Shown: positions 5,933-6,377 of the stretch, one piece after another | Layout: every line of letters begins with the position of its first letter | How positions within the stretch are numbered: position 1 is the stretch's first letter | NCBI GenBank assembly: GCA_002431285.1 | Contig: DJEF01000014.1 | Location: 1-6,377, forward strand | Origin: Ruminococcaceae bacterium UBA5905 | GTDB taxonomy: Bacteria; Bacillota; Clostridia; Oscillospirales; Acutalibacteraceae | DNA length: 6,377 nucleotides | Direction of reading: 5' to 3' | Program-made: the position numbers and the translations under genes | The notes under the pieces: generated by a model | Told to the model about the DNA's origin: nothing | Seen by the model: only the letters and a program-made list of their open reading frames with translations | The model's database searches: none

Positions 5933-6377
5933 ATGATTATAGGTGAGATCCGGCGCTACCTGCGGGACAACAACGCCATCCGCATCAGCCGCTCCATGCG
6001 GGATGTGGCCTACCGCGCCATGCAGGTCAAGGAGCAGCTGCTCAACGAGAACCACCGGGAGCCGACCATCGAGGAGATTGCCAAACGGCTCGATCTGCCG
6101 CGAGAGGATGTGGTGGTGGCGCTGGAGGCCATCGTGGACCCGGTGTCCCTCTATGAGCCGCTGTACAATGACGGCGGTGACACCATCTACGTGATGGATC
6201 AGCTGGGCGATCCCAACGACGACAGCAACTGGCTGGATGAGATTGCCCTCAAGGAAGCCATCGCCGCCCTCAGCGATCGGGAAAAGCGCATCCTCAATCT
6301 GCGCTTTTTCAAGGGCATGACCCAGGTGGAGGTATCCGCGGAGATCGGCATATCTCAGGCGCAGGTCAGCCGTCTGG
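5933..6377 (+). CDS. sigG: Sigma-G-like sporulation sigma factor, N-terminus missing (runs off right edge)
   Basis: The frame matches the C-terminal 60% of the forespore sigma factor sigma-G. Homology starts at PMIIGEIRRYLRDNN (the Pro codon is at 5930), the end of region 2. It continues through region 3 (VSLYEPLYNDGG and TIYVMDQL, a sigma-G hallmark rather than sigma-F) and region 4 with its helix-turn-helix (LSDREKRILNLRFFKG, then EIGISQAQVSRL). It leaves the window about 15 residues before the expected end. About 97 residues that should precede it, holding regions 2.1-2.3 that bind the core RNA polymerase clamp, are absent. The frame stays open upstream across the stem-loop, but the translation there has no sigma-like sequence. 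ATG 5933 has no Shine-Dalgarno. As it stands it cannot make a normal sigma factor. It may be a pseudogene, a misassembly, or one half of a gene split by a DNA element; the feature start marks homology, not a proven start. Confidence 0.8.
   Translation, partial: MIIGEIRRYLRDNNAIRISRSMRDVAYRAMQVKEQLLNENHREPTIEEIAKRLDLPREDVVVALEAIVDPVSLYEPLYNDGGDTIYVMDQLGDPNDDSNWLDEIALKEAIAALSDREKRILNLRFFKGMTQVEVSAEIGISQAQVSRL

Noticed and set aside
1..6377. tRNA or rRNA genes, CRISPR arrays, insertion sequences or transposase genes
   Set aside because: No repeat-spacer pattern, cloverleaf, terminal inverted repeats or transposase motifs were seen on reading both strands.

Overview
The window looks like chromosomal DNA from a spore-forming Gram-positive anaerobe of the Clostridia, probably in or near the Ruminococcaceae/Oscillospiraceae. 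The grounds are a fairly high GC content for a Firmicute, AAGGAG-type ribosome binding sites, and four sporulation genes (yqfC, yqfD, ylbJ and a sigma-G-like gene) beside the conserved phoH-ybeY-era housekeeping block. The genus cannot be fixed from sequence alone.

Positions 1-2752 (minus strand) carry a ribosome-maturation and housekeeping run. Read in transcription order it is phoH, ybeY, era, then the start of a small YqzL-like gene that leaves the window at base 1. Bacillus subtilis has the same order but with pgpH, dgkA and cdd interspersed; these are absent here. A near-consensus sigma-A promoter (2765-2793) sits immediately upstream of phoH. The phoH start is unclear: the upstream ATG is almost at the predicted 5' end of the transcript, and the only good Shine-Dalgarno sequence points to an AUC codon.

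Positions 2855-5547 are a sporulation block. yqfC-yqfD run on the minus strand and ylbJ runs on the plus strand, divergently. The 110-bp gap between them holds two sigma-E-like promoters facing opposite ways that appear to share one palindromic -35 element (GGGCATATATGCCC, 4370-4383). In Bacillus both yqfCD and ylbJ belong to the mother-cell sigma-E regulon, so this is a compact divergent switch that could fire both units together.

Positions 5590-6377 (plus strand) hold a 72-residue cysteine-rich conserved protein of unknown function, a strong stem-loop, and then a sigma-G-like sequence that begins abruptly at the proline-methionine inside region 2. The roughly 97 N-terminal residues that sigma-G needs are not present upstream. 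This could be a pseudogene, a misassembly junction, or a sporulation sigma gene interrupted by an element in the manner of sigK/skin; the sequence alone cannot decide.

Base composition changes near 2040-2050, inside phoH at the Walker B codons: by hand count about 50-55% GC to the left and about 62-70% to the right. Together with the broken sigma gene this makes recombination, or assembly of two related genomes, worth testing.
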